From the NCBI GenBank assembly GCA_038040325.1, contig JBBPIM010000005.1:28438-92437 (forward strand): a stretch of 64,000 nucleotides of DNA, written 5' to 3'. The first letter of the stretch is position 1. Every line of letters begins with the position of its first letter. The position numbers were made by a program, and so were the translations under genes. Under the pieces are notes generated by a model, which saw only the letters and a list, made by a program, of their open reading frames with translations, searched no databases and was not told the DNA's origin. This document shows, piece after piece, positions 33,526 to 41,877 of this stretch. The stretch comes from Mayfieldus profundus (GTDB taxonomy: Bacteria > Actinomycetota > Thermoleophilia > Solirubrobacterales > 70-9).

Positions 33526-34065
33526 GTGGCTGCTCGCCGATTGGTCGTTGTCATGCTGGTCCTGCTGGGGATTTCGACGCTTGCGGCGGCGCTGGTTCCC
33601 GCGCCCGAGGACCGCGGCAAGACCGGCACGGAGACCATCAAGCGAAAGGCTCGGCCCCCGCAGCGCGACGCCCAGGCCGCGCGCGGCGAGCTGGTCGAGG
33701 GGCGCATCGACGCCCGCAGCGGCCGACCCAAGGAGCTGCGGATCGAGCGGGGCGACCAGCTCTCGCTCTCGGTCTCGGCCCCGTTCGGCGACGAAATCGA
33801 GATCCCGGCGCTTGGGCTGGTCGAGACCGTGGACCGATTTGCGCCGGCCCGCTTCGACCTGCTCGCAAGCCGAACGGGCACGTTCCCGGTGCGGGCCGTG
33901 GAGGCTGACCGCGTGCTGGGCCGGATCGTGGTCGGCAACCCGAGGTCGGGGCGTTGCGGGGTCTCTACGCCTCGAGCTCTTCGGGAACGAGAGCCAGATC
34001 GATCGTGTGGCCGTCGCGGTAAACGCGAGCCGGAAGCCGGCGGCCGATCCGTTCGGAGACCATGA
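33526..34065 (+). CDS. Small exported protein of unknown function
   Basis: The product has an N-terminal hydrophobic segment (RLVVVMLVLLGISTLAAALV), a charged linker, then a predicted beta domain (RIERGDQLSLSVSAPFGDEI, FDLLASRTGTFPVRAVEAD) that looks cupredoxin-like without copper ligands. The last about 33 codons overlap the 3' end of the convergent htrA-like gene by 101 bases and have no domain character. The functional protein may end near VVGNPRSGRCG. No family name can be given. Confidence 0.6.
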   Translation: MAARRLVVVMLVLLGISTLAAALVPAPEDRGKTGTETIKRKARPPQRDAQAARGELVEGRIDARSGRPKELRIERGDQLSLSVSAPFGDEIEIPALGLVETVDRFAPARFDLLASRTGTFPVRAVEADRVLGRIVVGNPRSGRCGVSTPRALREREPDRSCGRRGKREPEAGGRSVRRP

Positions 34066-34990
34066 GCCGCTGAAGGTCCCCGACGTCGGAGAGCGGCACG
34101 GAGTCCACCTCGACGATCAGGTCCTCCGGCCGCAGGCCGGCGCGGGCCGCCGGGCTGTCGTCCACGACTTCGACCACCTCGATCCCCTGGTCGCGGCCCA
34201 GCTGGTCCGCGAGGCGCGGAGGCAGCGGCCGCGACCCGCCGACGATGCCGATGTAGGCGCGGCGCACACGCCCCTCGCTCATCAGCGCACCGATGATGCG
34301 GCGGGTGAACTCGTTGACCGGGACCGCGAGGCCGAGGCCGACCCCGGCCACGGCGGTATTGATCCCGACCACACGGCCGAGGCCGTCGGCCAGCGCGCCG
34401 CCCGAGTTGCCCGGGTTAAGCGCCGCGTCGGTCTGGATCACGTTTTCGATCAGGCGGGTGGCGGAGCGCGAGCGGGTTGGAAGCGCGCGGCCCAATGCGG
34501 AGACGACGCCGGCGGTCACCGATCCGCTGAACCCGTTCGGGCTCCCGATCGCGACCACCAGCTGGCCCACACGCAGATTCTCGGCGTCGCCGAGATCGGC
34601 CGGCGCAAGGTCGTTCGCCTCGGCCCGCAGCACGGCGAGATCGGAGAGCGCGTCGGATCCGATCAGCTCGAAGGAGAACTCGCGGCCGTCGGGGAAGGCA
34701 GCGCGGCCACGCTCTTCGGTGCCCGCCATCACGTGGGCGGCGCTGAGCATGAACCCGTCGGGGGTGATCGCCACGCCGCTGCCGGCCCCGGCCATGCGGC
34801 GACCCCGGCGCGTGCGCCGGGAGACCGTCAGGTGCGCGACCGACGGTCCGAGCTTCTCGGCGACGCCGGCCACGGTGCGCGAGTAGGCGTCGAAGGCCTC
34901 GGCGTCGGGCAGCCGCTCCTCCGGGCGGGCTTCGCCGCGGCCGTCGGGCTGGGCGGGGGAAGTTGAGTCGAGCAGGCGCAGATGTGCCAT
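33965..34990 (-). CDS. HtrA/DegP-like trypsin-type serine protease with PDZ domain
   Basis: The 341-residue protein has a trypsin-like domain with the triad His in FMLSAAHVMAG, Asp in SDALSDLAVLRAE and Ser in NPGNSGGALADGLG. One C-terminal PDZ domain follows (IEVVEVVDDSPAARAGLRPE, then DLIVEVDSVPL). Unlike most HtrA proteins it has neither a signal peptide nor an N-terminal membrane segment at MAHLRLLDSTSPAQPDGRGE, so a cytosolic location is predicted. It lies between aroE and a small exported-protein gene. Confidence 0.88.
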   Translation of the reverse strand: MAHLRLLDSTSPAQPDGRGEARPEERLPDAEAFDAYSRTVAGVAEKLGPSVAHLTVSRRTRRGRRMAGAGSGVAITPDGFMLSAAHVMAGTEERGRAAFPDGREFSFELIGSDALSDLAVLRAEANDLAPADLGDAENLRVGQLVVAIGSPNGFSGSVTAGVVSALGRALPTRSRSATRLIENVIQTDAALNPGNSGGALADGLGRVVGINTAVAGVGLGLAVPVNEFTRRIIGALMSEGRVRRAYIGIVGGSRPLPPRLADQLGRDQGIEVVEVVDDSPAARAGLRPEDLIVEVDSVPLSDVGDLQRLMVSERIGRRLPARVYRDGHTIDLALVPEELEA

Positions 34991-35030
34991 CGGCTCGAAG
35001 TTAGCAAGCCGGGCAAGCCGGCCCCGCTCG

Positions 35031-35870
35031 TCAGGCGGTTCGCGCCGCCTCGCGCATCGCGTCCAGGGGCGGCTCCTTGCCGGTCCAGATGCGAAACGAG
35101 GCGGCGCCCTGGCGAACCAGCACCTCGAGACCGTCCACGACCTCGGCCCCGGCCTCGCGTGCAGCGCGCAGCAGCTCGGTTTCGGTGTCGCCGTAAACCA
35201 GATCGACGACCGTCTGCTTGCCATGCAGGGAGTCGCGCTGAAGCGGCAGCTGGGTGAACGGGTCCTCGCCATGCAGGCCGACCGCGGTCGAGTTGACGAT
35301 CAGGTCGTATTCCGTTCCTCGTTCCTCGTTCCTCGTTCCTGGCAGTGGGTCGCCGCCGAGCTCTGCGCAGAGCTGCGCAGCCCGCTCCGGGGTGCGGTTC
35401 CAAACGCTCACTTTGGCGCCCTCGCGCAGCAGCGCCCAGACCACGGCGCGTGCAGCGCCGCCGGCGCCCATCACGAGGGCGCGGCGGCCGGCGGCGGATG
35501 CGGGCAGCGCCGACATCAGGCCCTCGGCGTCGGTGTTGTCGGCCAGGATCGCGCCGTCGGCGAAGCTGAGCGTGTTGGCGGCGCCGACCTCGCGCGCGAC
35601 CTCCGACTCGCGATCGGCGACCTCGAGGGCGGCGCGCTTGTGCGGCACGGTCACGTTCGCCCCAACGAACCCCTCCCCGGGCATCGCCTGGACCCGCGAG
35701 GCGAAGTCCTCCGGCGCGACCTCGATTGCCTCGTAGGACCACTCCTCCCCCATGCCGAGCGCGGCGAAGGCGGCATTGTGGATCGTCGGCGACCGCGAAT
35801 GGGCGATCGGCTGCCCCAGCACCGCCAGGCGCCGCTTGGTCCCGGTGCCGCCCTCGCCCACGCTCAGCAC
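35031..35870 (-). CDS. aroE: Shikimate dehydrogenase
   Basis: AroE reduces 3-dehydroshikimate with NADPH. The 279-residue protein has GQPIAHSRSPTIHNAAF, GANVTVPHKRAALEVAD, VMGAGGAARAVVWALL, and DLIVNSTAVGLHGEDPF, then VVDLVYGDTETELL. Between the Rossmann strands a surface loop reads PGTRNEERGTEY, encoded by four perfect copies of a 7-base repeat (35313-35340) that also occurs in mltG. The GTG start overlaps the mltG stop by seven bases. Confidence 0.93.
   Translation of the reverse strand: MLSVGEGGTGTKRRLAVLGQPIAHSRSPTIHNAAFAALGMGEEWSYEAIEVAPEDFASRVQAMPGEGFVGANVTVPHKRAALEVADRESEVAREVGAANTLSFADGAILADNTDAEGLMSALPASAAGRRALVMGAGGAARAVVWALLREGAKVSVWNRTPERAAQLCAELGGDPLPGTRNEERGTEYDLIVNSTAVGLHGEDPFTQLPLQRDSLHGKQTVVDLVYGDTETELLRAAREAGAEVVDGLEVLVRQGAASFRIWTGKEPPLDAMREAARTA
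35313..35340. repeat. Heptanucleotide tandem repeat in aroE
   Basis: Four perfect copies of CGTTCCT on the plus strand (AGGAACG in the coding direction) encode part of a loop, TRNEERGT. Seven is not a multiple of three, so gain or loss of one unit would shift the frame. Confidence 0.95.
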
Positions 35871-37318
35871 TCGGTCGGCGAGCCGCCCTTTTCCTCCAGC
35901 GCACGCTGGTAGGCGGCCTGGTCGCGGAGGAACTTCGCCTCGTTGGCGGAGAACGAATGCTGGCCGCAGGTGCCCGGCTTGACCACGTAGAAGCGGTAGT
36001 TGACCTGGGCCGGATGCGCGGCGGCCTGGATCGCGGCGATCCCCGGGTTGCCGATCGGGCCGGGCGGCAGCCCCGCGTTGGTGCGGGTGTTGTACGGCGA
36101 CGGGGTCGCTAATTGCGAGTTGGTCAGCGGCTGGGTGTAGTTGCCCACCGCGAAGCGGGTAGTCGCGTCGATCCCCAGCGGCTGCCCCTCGCGCAGGCGG
36201 TTGTAGATCACCGCCGCCACCAGCTTGCGCTCACGCGGGACCTGGACCTCGCGCTCGATCATCGAGGCGATGATCAGCACGTCGTAGGTGGTCAGGTTCT
36301 TCGATCGCGCGTACTTCATGTTCACCTCGCGGATCCGCTGCTGGAAGGCCTGGACCTGGAGCTGCACGAGGTCCGTGGCGGTGCCCCGCGCGGGCAGCTC
36401 GTAGGTCGCCGGGAACAGGAAGCCCTCGAGGTTCTTCGCTCCCCTGGCGCCGTAGCGAGCCGGGTTGATGAACTTGGAGCGCTCGCTTGCCTTCATGTAG
36501 CCGCCGTCGATTCCGGCGCCCTTGGCGATCGGCGCGATCTGGGAGCGGCTCAGGCCCTCCGGAATGACCACCGTGATCGTTCGCTTCTCGGGCGGAGTGG
36601 AGAGGGCGTCGATGGCGTCGCCGTAGCTCATCCCGTTGGCGAGGGTGAAATTCCCCGGGTACAGCTCGGAGCGCTTGCCGGCCAGCGTCACCCGCATCTG
36701 GAACAGGGTGCTGCTCGAGACCACCCCGCGGTCGTCGAGGATGTCCGCGACCTCGCCGACGCTGGCGCCCTTGGGAATCTGGACCAGCGCCTTGCCGGAG
36801 CCCTCGCCGTGGAAGGGCTGAAGCAGCACGATCAGGAACAGCAGGACCAGCGCGGTGGCGACCAGGGCCGCGATGGGGCGGCGATTGGCCGAGAGTGCGG
36901 CGACGAGCTCGCCGCCGCCCGGTGCCTTGGCGCCCCCCGACGCCCCCTTACCGCCGGGCCCGCCGGCTCCCGCTGCGCCCCCCGTCCCCGCCCGGCGCGA
37001 GGGCCGCGCCCGTCGTGCCGGCCGCGAGCCGGCCAGGCGCTTTCGCATTTCCGCGACCCGGTTCGCGAACGGGGCGCTGGCTGCCGGAGTGCTGCGCGGA
37101 GTCGGGGTCCCCTCCGCCCCGGCTCGTTCCTCGTTCCTCGTTCCTCGTTCCTCGTGTGGGCTGCTGTGTGCGCCGTGCTGGGCCTCTGTTGGCTGCTCCC
37201 GCTGGCGGCGCTGGCGGCGGCGCTCCTCGCGCTCGCGTCGGCGCTTGTCGCGCTCGATCGCCGCCGGATCGTCGGGGTCGACGAAGGGGTCGTCGGAGCT
37301 CCAGCCGCCGTCGTTCAT
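35864..37318 (-). CDS. mltG: Endolytic murein transglycosylase MltG
   Basis: MltG cleaves nascent glycan strands and sets their length. The 484-residue protein has a long Arg/Glu/Gly/Ala-rich cytoplasmic N-terminus (about 145 residues), one membrane segment (PIAALVATALVLLFLIVLLQ) and the YceG domain. Catalytic-region motifs are EGFLFPATYELPARG, VLIIASMIEREVQVPRERK and SPYNTRTNAGLPPGPIGNPG. The N-terminal region contains HEERGTRNEERAG, encoded by the same 7-base repeat as in aroE. It overlaps ruvX and aroE. Confidence 0.93.
   Translation of the reverse strand: MNDGGWSSDDPFVDPDDPAAIERDKRRREREERRRQRRQREQPTEAQHGAHSSPHEERGTRNEERAGAEGTPTPRSTPAASAPFANRVAEMRKRLAGSRPARRARPSRRAGTGGAAGAGGPGGKGASGGAKAPGGGELVAALSANRRPIAALVATALVLLFLIVLLQPFHGEGSGKALVQIPKGASVGEVADILDDRGVVSSSTLFQMRVTLAGKRSELYPGNFTLANGMSYGDAIDALSTPPEKRTITVVIPEGLSRSQIAPIAKGAGIDGGYMKASERSKFINPARYGARGAKNLEGFLFPATYELPARGTATDLVQLQVQAFQQRIREVNMKYARSKNLTTYDVLIIASMIEREVQVPRERKLVAAVIYNRLREGQPLGIDATTRFAVGNYTQPLTNSQLATPSPYNTRTNAGLPPGPIGNPGIAAIQAAAHPAQVNYRFYVVKPGTCGQHSFSANEAKFLRDQAAYQRALEEKGGSPTEC
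37125..37152. repeat. Heptanucleotide tandem repeat in mltG
   Basis: Four perfect copies of CGTTCCT (plus strand), identical in unit, phase of strand and copy number to the array in aroE 1.8 kb away. It encodes part of the disordered cytoplasmic tail of MltG. Confidence 0.95.
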
Positions 37319-37710
37319 TCCCGGCTCCTATCACGTTGCGCCGCGAGATAGCCCTCAAGAAGGTGCGCGGCGGCCAGCGAGTCCTCGGCGGCCTCCGCGC
37401 CGGCCAGCCTGCTGGCCTCCGCCATCCGCGTGGTCAGCCGCTCGTCGTAGGTCTCCACCGGCACGTCGAGGACCCGCTCCAGCTCCTCGCAGAAACCTCG
37501 CGTCGCAGCGGCCTGCTCGCCCTCCGTCCCGTCGAGCTTCACCGGCATCCCGACCACCACCCGCTCGACCTGGTGCTCGGCGACGAGCTCGGCAATCTCG
37601 CGGGGATCGGGGGGCTCGAGCACGGGCAGCGGGCGGGCCAGGGTCCCGCTCGGATCGGACAGCGCGCAGCCGATGCGGGCGCTGCCGTAGTCGAGGGCGA
37701 GGACGCGCAT
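37315..37710 (-). CDS. ruvX: Holliday-junction resolvase-like / pre-16S rRNA nuclease YqgF
   Basis: The 131-residue RNase H-fold protein starts MRVLALDYGSARIGCALSDP (catalytic Asp), continues VERVVVGMPVKLDGTEG and has YDERLTTRMAEASRLAG, then DSLAAAHLLEGYLA with the last acidic residue. YqgF is implicated in 16S rRNA 5' maturation. It lies 13 bases after alaS and overlaps mltG, the standard order. Confidence 0.93.
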   Translation of the reverse strand: MRVLALDYGSARIGCALSDPSGTLARPLPVLEPPDPREIAELVAEHQVERVVVGMPVKLDGTEGEQAAATRGFCEELERVLDVPVETYDERLTTRMAEASRLAGAEAAEDSLAAAHLLEGYLAAQRDRSRE

Positions 37711-37723
37711 CGAAGCCGCGTAT

Positions 37724-40342
37724 CTAAGCGGAGAGCTTTCGCTCGATGGCCCGCTTCGCCGTCTCCAGCGCCTCGGAGAGCTTCGCCGGGTACTTGCCGC
37801 CGGCCTGCGCGACCTCGTCGCGGCCGCCGCCACCGCCGCCCACCAGCGCGGCGGCCTCGCGCACCACTTCGGCCGCGGAGAGGCCGCGCTCGACCACTTC
37901 CGGCGCGAAACAGGCGACCAGGCCGACGCGGCCGTCGGAGGCGCCGCCCAGCACGACCGCGGCCTCCCCCAGCGATTGCCTGACCCTGTCGGCCATCTCC
38001 AGCAGTTGCTTCTGATCCGCGATCGGCGCCTCGGCGGTGACCAGCCACACCCCGCCCACCTCCTCGCTGGACTCGGCGAGGCGCCTGGCCTCCTCGGCGA
38101 GCTCACCCTTCTTCGCTGCCGCCGCGCCCTTGCTCAGCTCCTCCAGGCTCTCGGCAGCCCGGCGGGCGCCGGCGACGGGGTCCTGAGGTGACCCGAGCAG
38201 CGCACCCGCCTCGCGCAGCTGCCCCACCCTCTCCCGGTACCAGTCGATCGCCGCGGGTCCGGTCAGGGCCTCGATGCGGCGAACGTTGGCGGCGCTGGAG
38301 CCCTCGCCGACGATCGCGAAGATCCCCACCTCCGCGGTGTTGGCCACGTGGGTGCCACCGCACAGCTCGCGTGAGACGTCCTCGACCTCGACCACCCGAA
38401 CCCAGTCGCCGTACTTCTCGCCGAACAGCGCCATCGCCCCGAGCCGCTCGGCCTCGCCGCGCTCCATGTTGATCCAGCGGACCGGCCGCGCCGCCTTCAC
38501 CCACTCGTTCACGCGGTCCTCGATCGCGGCGACCTCCTCTGCGCTGAGCGCGTGGCCGTGGGTGAAGTCGAAGCGCAGCTTGTCCGGGCGCACGGCCGAC
38601 CCGGCCTGGCGCACGTGGGTGCCCAGCAGCTCGCGCAGCGCCGCGTGCAAAAGATGGGTGGCGGTGTGGTTGCGCATCGTGGCGTGGCGAGTCTCGTGCT
38701 CGACCACCGCGTCGACGCGGGCCCCGGGCTCCGGAGCCGCGCCCTGCACCCCGATCGCCTGGTCCTCTCCGATCCGGTAGACGTCGGCCACCCCCGCCTC
38801 GCCCCCGTCCCAGCGCAGCGTCCCCGAGTCGGCAACCTGGCCGCCGCCCTCGGCGTAGAACGGGCTCTCCTCCAGCTTGACCAGGGCGCGGCCGTTGTCG
38901 GCCTGCGCCGCGCTGACCCCGGTGGTGGCGCGCAGGGTCTCGTAGCCGACGAAGCGGGTCGGCGGCGCCGAGGATGCGAACGAGATCACCTTGCCGTGGC
39001 GGTCCTCGGAACCGTGCGCGCTGGCGACGCCCATCCGCGCCCGCTCGCGCTGCTCCTCCATCAGCTCCTCGAAGCCCTGGTCGTCGACAGCCAGGCCCTC
39101 CTCGGCGAGCAGCTCCTTGGTGAGGTCATAGGGGAATCCGTAGGTGTCGTGCAGCTTGAATGCCTCGGCGGCCTCGACCCAGGAGGTCTCCGACTGCTTC
39201 GCCTGCTCGATCAGCTGCTCGACCAACTCAGTCCCTCGTTCGAGGGTCCTCGCGAAGCTCTCCTCCTCGTCCCTGACCCAGCGCAGAATCGTCTCGCGCT
39301 CGGAGACCAGCTCCGAATAGGTCGCCCCCATCATCTCGATCGTCCGCTCGGCGAACTTCTCCAGCCAGGGCGCTGCTATCTGCAGGGTGCGGCCCTGCTG
39401 GATCGCGCGGCGCATCACCCGGCGCAGGATGTAGCCACGGTCCTCGTTGGACGGAACCACGCCGTCGGCGAGCAGGAAGGTCATTCCCCGGCTGTGGTCG
39501 GCGATGATCCGCATCGCCCGAGTGGTTGCGCGGTCCTGGTTGTAGCTCCGCCCCGACAGCTCCTCCGTGAGATCGATCAGCGGCCGCAGCAGATCGGTCT
39601 CGAAGATCGACGGGACTTCCTGCAGGACCGCGGCCATCCGCTCCAAACCCATGCCCGTGTCGATGTTGTTCATCGGCAGCGGCGACAACGTCCCGTCCTC
39701 GGCCAGGTCGTAGGTCATGAAGACGTGGTTCCAGTACTCGATGAAGCGGTCGGTGTCGTCGCCCGGCCGGTCTGCGGGGTCGCCGAACTCCTCGCCGCGG
39801 TCCAGGTACATCTCCGAACAGGGCCCACAGGGACCGGTCGGGCCCGCCTGCCAGAAGTTCTCCTCGCGAGGCAGCCGGACGATCCGCTCATCCGGGGCCC
39901 CCTGTGCCTTCCAGATCCCTATCGCCTCCTCGTCCGGCCCGAGGCCCAACTCCTCATCGCCGCCGAACACGGTCACCCAGATCGACTCCGGGTCGAAGCC
40001 GAAACCCTGTGTGGAGAGCTCCCACCCCATCGCGATCGACTCCTCCTTGAAATAGTCACCGAAGCTCCAGTTGCCGAGCATCTCGAAGAAGGTGAGGTGC
40101 CTCGCGGTGTTCCCCACCTGCTCGATGTCGGTGGTGCGGAAGCACTTCTGCACATCGGCTATGCGGCGCGCGGGGGGCTCCTCCTGGCCCAGGAAATAGG
40201 GCTTGAACGGCTGCATTCCCGCCGTTGTCAGGAGAACCGATGGGTCATGCACCGATGGCACCAGCGAAGCCGAGGGAACGATCTTGTGTTCCCGCGCCTC
40301 GAAGTAGGACAGGTACGTCTCGCGGATCTCGTCGGCCTTCAT
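37724..40342 (-). CDS. alaS: Alanyl-tRNA synthetase
   Basis: AlaRS charges tRNA-Ala. The 872-residue protein has the class II core (FRTTDIEQVGNTARHLTFFE, then MLGNWSFGDYFKEES). Its editing domain has zinc-binding motifs NHTATHLLHAALRELLG and CGGTHVANTAEVG, and the C-terminal DHHA1-type tail is Gly-rich (LVGGGGGGRDEVAQAGGK). Full length for the family. A TAGGCT eight to nine bases before ATG 40342 could be a -10 for a nearly leaderless transcript. Confidence 0.97.
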   Translation of the reverse strand: MKADEIRETYLSYFEAREHKIVPSASLVPSVHDPSVLLTTAGMQPFKPYFLGQEEPPARRIADVQKCFRTTDIEQVGNTARHLTFFEMLGNWSFGDYFKEESIAMGWELSTQGFGFDPESIWVTVFGGDEELGLGPDEEAIGIWKAQGAPDERIVRLPREENFWQAGPTGPCGPCSEMYLDRGEEFGDPADRPGDDTDRFIEYWNHVFMTYDLAEDGTLSPLPMNNIDTGMGLERMAAVLQEVPSIFETDLLRPLIDLTEELSGRSYNQDRATTRAMRIIADHSRGMTFLLADGVVPSNEDRGYILRRVMRRAIQQGRTLQIAAPWLEKFAERTIEMMGATYSELVSERETILRWVRDEEESFARTLERGTELVEQLIEQAKQSETSWVEAAEAFKLHDTYGFPYDLTKELLAEEGLAVDDQGFEELMEEQRERARMGVASAHGSEDRHGKVISFASSAPPTRFVGYETLRATTGVSAAQADNGRALVKLEESPFYAEGGGQVADSGTLRWDGGEAGVADVYRIGEDQAIGVQGAAPEPGARVDAVVEHETRHATMRNHTATHLLHAALRELLGTHVRQAGSAVRPDKLRFDFTHGHALSAEEVAAIEDRVNEWVKAARPVRWINMERGEAERLGAMALFGEKYGDWVRVVEVEDVSRELCGGTHVANTAEVGIFAIVGEGSSAANVRRIEALTGPAAIDWYRERVGQLREAGALLGSPQDPVAGARRAAESLEELSKGAAAAKKGELAEEARRLAESSEEVGGVWLVTAEAPIADQKQLLEMADRVRQSLGEAAVVLGGASDGRVGLVACFAPEVVERGLSAAEVVREAAALVGGGGGGRDEVAQAGGKYPAKLSEALETAKRAIERKLSA

Positions 40343-40413
40343 CGCTGCGCAGCCTAAGTTAGTGCCTCGGCCCGCCGTAGAGCAGCGGCCAGGTCGCTCC
40401 GGCTAGCTCCAAT

Positions 40414-41859
40414 TCAAGCCGCAGCGATCGTGCCGTGACCGACGATTGTCTCGCCGCACATCAGCGCCGCGACCTGGCCCGGGGCCACCCTGGCGACCGG
40501 CTCGGCCAGCTCCAGCCCGAGCAGCTCGTGGCGCCCTTCGGCAACGGGAGGAGGGGCGCAGGCGACCGGCTTGGAGCGGTAGCGGAGGCGCACCCGGTCC
40601 ACCGTCCGGCCCGGCCGGTGCAGCACCGCGTCGCGCACGGTGACGGCCCCTGTCGCCAGCTCGGCACGGATCCCGACCGTGACCGTGTTAGCGGCGGCAT
40701 CGGTTGCCAGCACGTAGAGGGGCTCGGGAGCGGCGACTCCGATCCCGCGCCGCTGCCCGACCGTGAAGTGGTGATGGCCCCGGTGGCGCCCGACCGGACG
40801 GCCGCCGTCGTCGACCAGGTCGCCCTCGCGGTCGCGCAGGCCGGCGTGGCGCCGCAGGAAGGCTCGCTTGCCCTGTCCGGCGAGGAAGCAGAGGTCCTGG
40901 CTGTCGCGCTTTCCCGCCACCGGCAGCCCGGCCCGCTCGGCGATCGCCCGCACCTGGGGCTTGCGCAGTCCGGCGAGCGGAAAGCGAAGGCGCGAGAGCA
41001 GCTCCGGGCGCAGTGCCGACAGCATGTAGCTCTGGTCCTTGGCCGGGTCGGCGGCCGCCGCCAGCAGCGGCCCGGCGCCGTCCTCGACGATGCGCGCGTA
41101 GTGGCCGGTGGCCAACCCCACCGCGCCGACTCGCCGCGCCAGCTCGATCATCGCCTCGATCCTCACCTCGCCGTTGCAGATCACGCACGGGTTCGGTGTC
41201 CGCCCGGCCGCGTACCCGGCGAGGAACTCGCCGACGACCTCACGGCGGAAGCTCTGCTCGAGATCGAGAGTGAGGTGGGGAAGATCCAGCGAGTGCGCGA
41301 GGTCGCGTGCCGAGACCACGGCCTCCGGCGAGCAGCAGCTGCGCTTGCCGTCGGTCTCGCGGTCCGCCCACAGCTTCAGCGTGACCGCGACGACCTCGGT
41401 CCCGTTCTCACGTTCGAGCAAAGCCGCGGTCGCGCTGTCGACGCCCCCGCTCATCGCCACCAGCACCCGGTCCGGAACCGGGTCGGCCAGCACCTGCCCC
41501 GACGATGCGGCGGCGGACAGAGCCCGGTGCAGGGCGTCGCTCGCGAGCCCCACCGCGTGGCGCATCGCCGGGCTCACCCCTCCCAGCGCCGCGTCGATCT
41601 CGCGCGAGCCGATGCGCGCCGCATCCAGCACCGTCTCTCCCTCGACGAGCTCGGCGGCGGCGGCGCAGGCGGCGCGTGTCGCCGCGCACCCATCGGCGTC
41701 GAAGCTGACCGCGGACACGCGACCCGCTTCGATGGCCAGCGAGATGCGGGCGAGGTCTCCGCAGGCGGCGCCTCCGGCGGCGCCGCTGAAGGCGCCGTCG
41801 GGCGCCGGGCCGCGCCGCGTCGAGTCGGCCAGGAACAACTGCAACATGTCGCCGCTCAT
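40414..41859 (-). CDS. mnmA: IscU-like domain fused to tRNA 2-thiouridylase MnmA
   Basis: The 481-residue protein has two parts. Residues about 15-115 resemble the IscU/NifU N-terminal Fe-S scaffold: AACGDLARISLAIEAGRVSA (Cys33), FDADGCAATRAACAAAAELV (Cys58) and PAMRHAVGLASDALHRAL, where the third cluster Cys is replaced by Ala102. Residues about 130-481 are MnmA, which thiolates U34 of tRNA: VLVAMSGGVDSATAALL (PP-loop), GRTPNPCVICNGEV and KRDSQDLCFLAGQGKR with the catalytic Cys pair. ATG 41859 lies 18 bases from a divergent start. A frame that extends far upstream overlaps the next gene and is rejected. Confidence 0.9.
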   Translation of the reverse strand: MSGDMLQLFLADSTRRGPAPDGAFSGAAGGAACGDLARISLAIEAGRVSAVSFDADGCAATRAACAAAAELVEGETVLDAARIGSREIDAALGGVSPAMRHAVGLASDALHRALSAAASSGQVLADPVPDRVLVAMSGGVDSATAALLERENGTEVVAVTLKLWADRETDGKRSCCSPEAVVSARDLAHSLDLPHLTLDLEQSFRREVVGEFLAGYAAGRTPNPCVICNGEVRIEAMIELARRVGAVGLATGHYARIVEDGAGPLLAAAADPAKDQSYMLSALRPELLSRLRFPLAGLRKPQVRAIAERAGLPVAGKRDSQDLCFLAGQGKRAFLRRHAGLRDREGDLVDDGGRPVGRHRGHHHFTVGQRRGIGVAAPEPLYVLATDAAANTVTVGIRAELATGAVTVRDAVLHRPGRTVDRVRLRYRSKPVACAPPPVAEGRHELLGLELAEPVARVAPGQVAALMCGETIVGHGTIAAA

Positions 41860-41877
41860 GGATCTAGAGTAGACCGA
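41860..41877. promoter_or_regulatory. Overlapping divergent leaderless promoters (mnmA / DUF5946)
   Basis: Only 18 bases separate ATG 41859 (minus) from GTG 41878 (plus). TAGAGT (41865-41870) ends seven bases before the plus GTG. TACTCT (41872-41867, minus) ends six to seven bases before the minus ATG. Both fit the TANNNT -10 element of leaderless actinobacterial mRNAs, and the two hexamers overlap by four bases. No Shine-Dalgarno can fit. Confidence 0.6.

Noticed and set aside
32336..34966. An 876-codon open frame on the plus strand across aroC and the htrA-like gene
   Set aside because: It is antisense to two well-supported genes and has no domain character.
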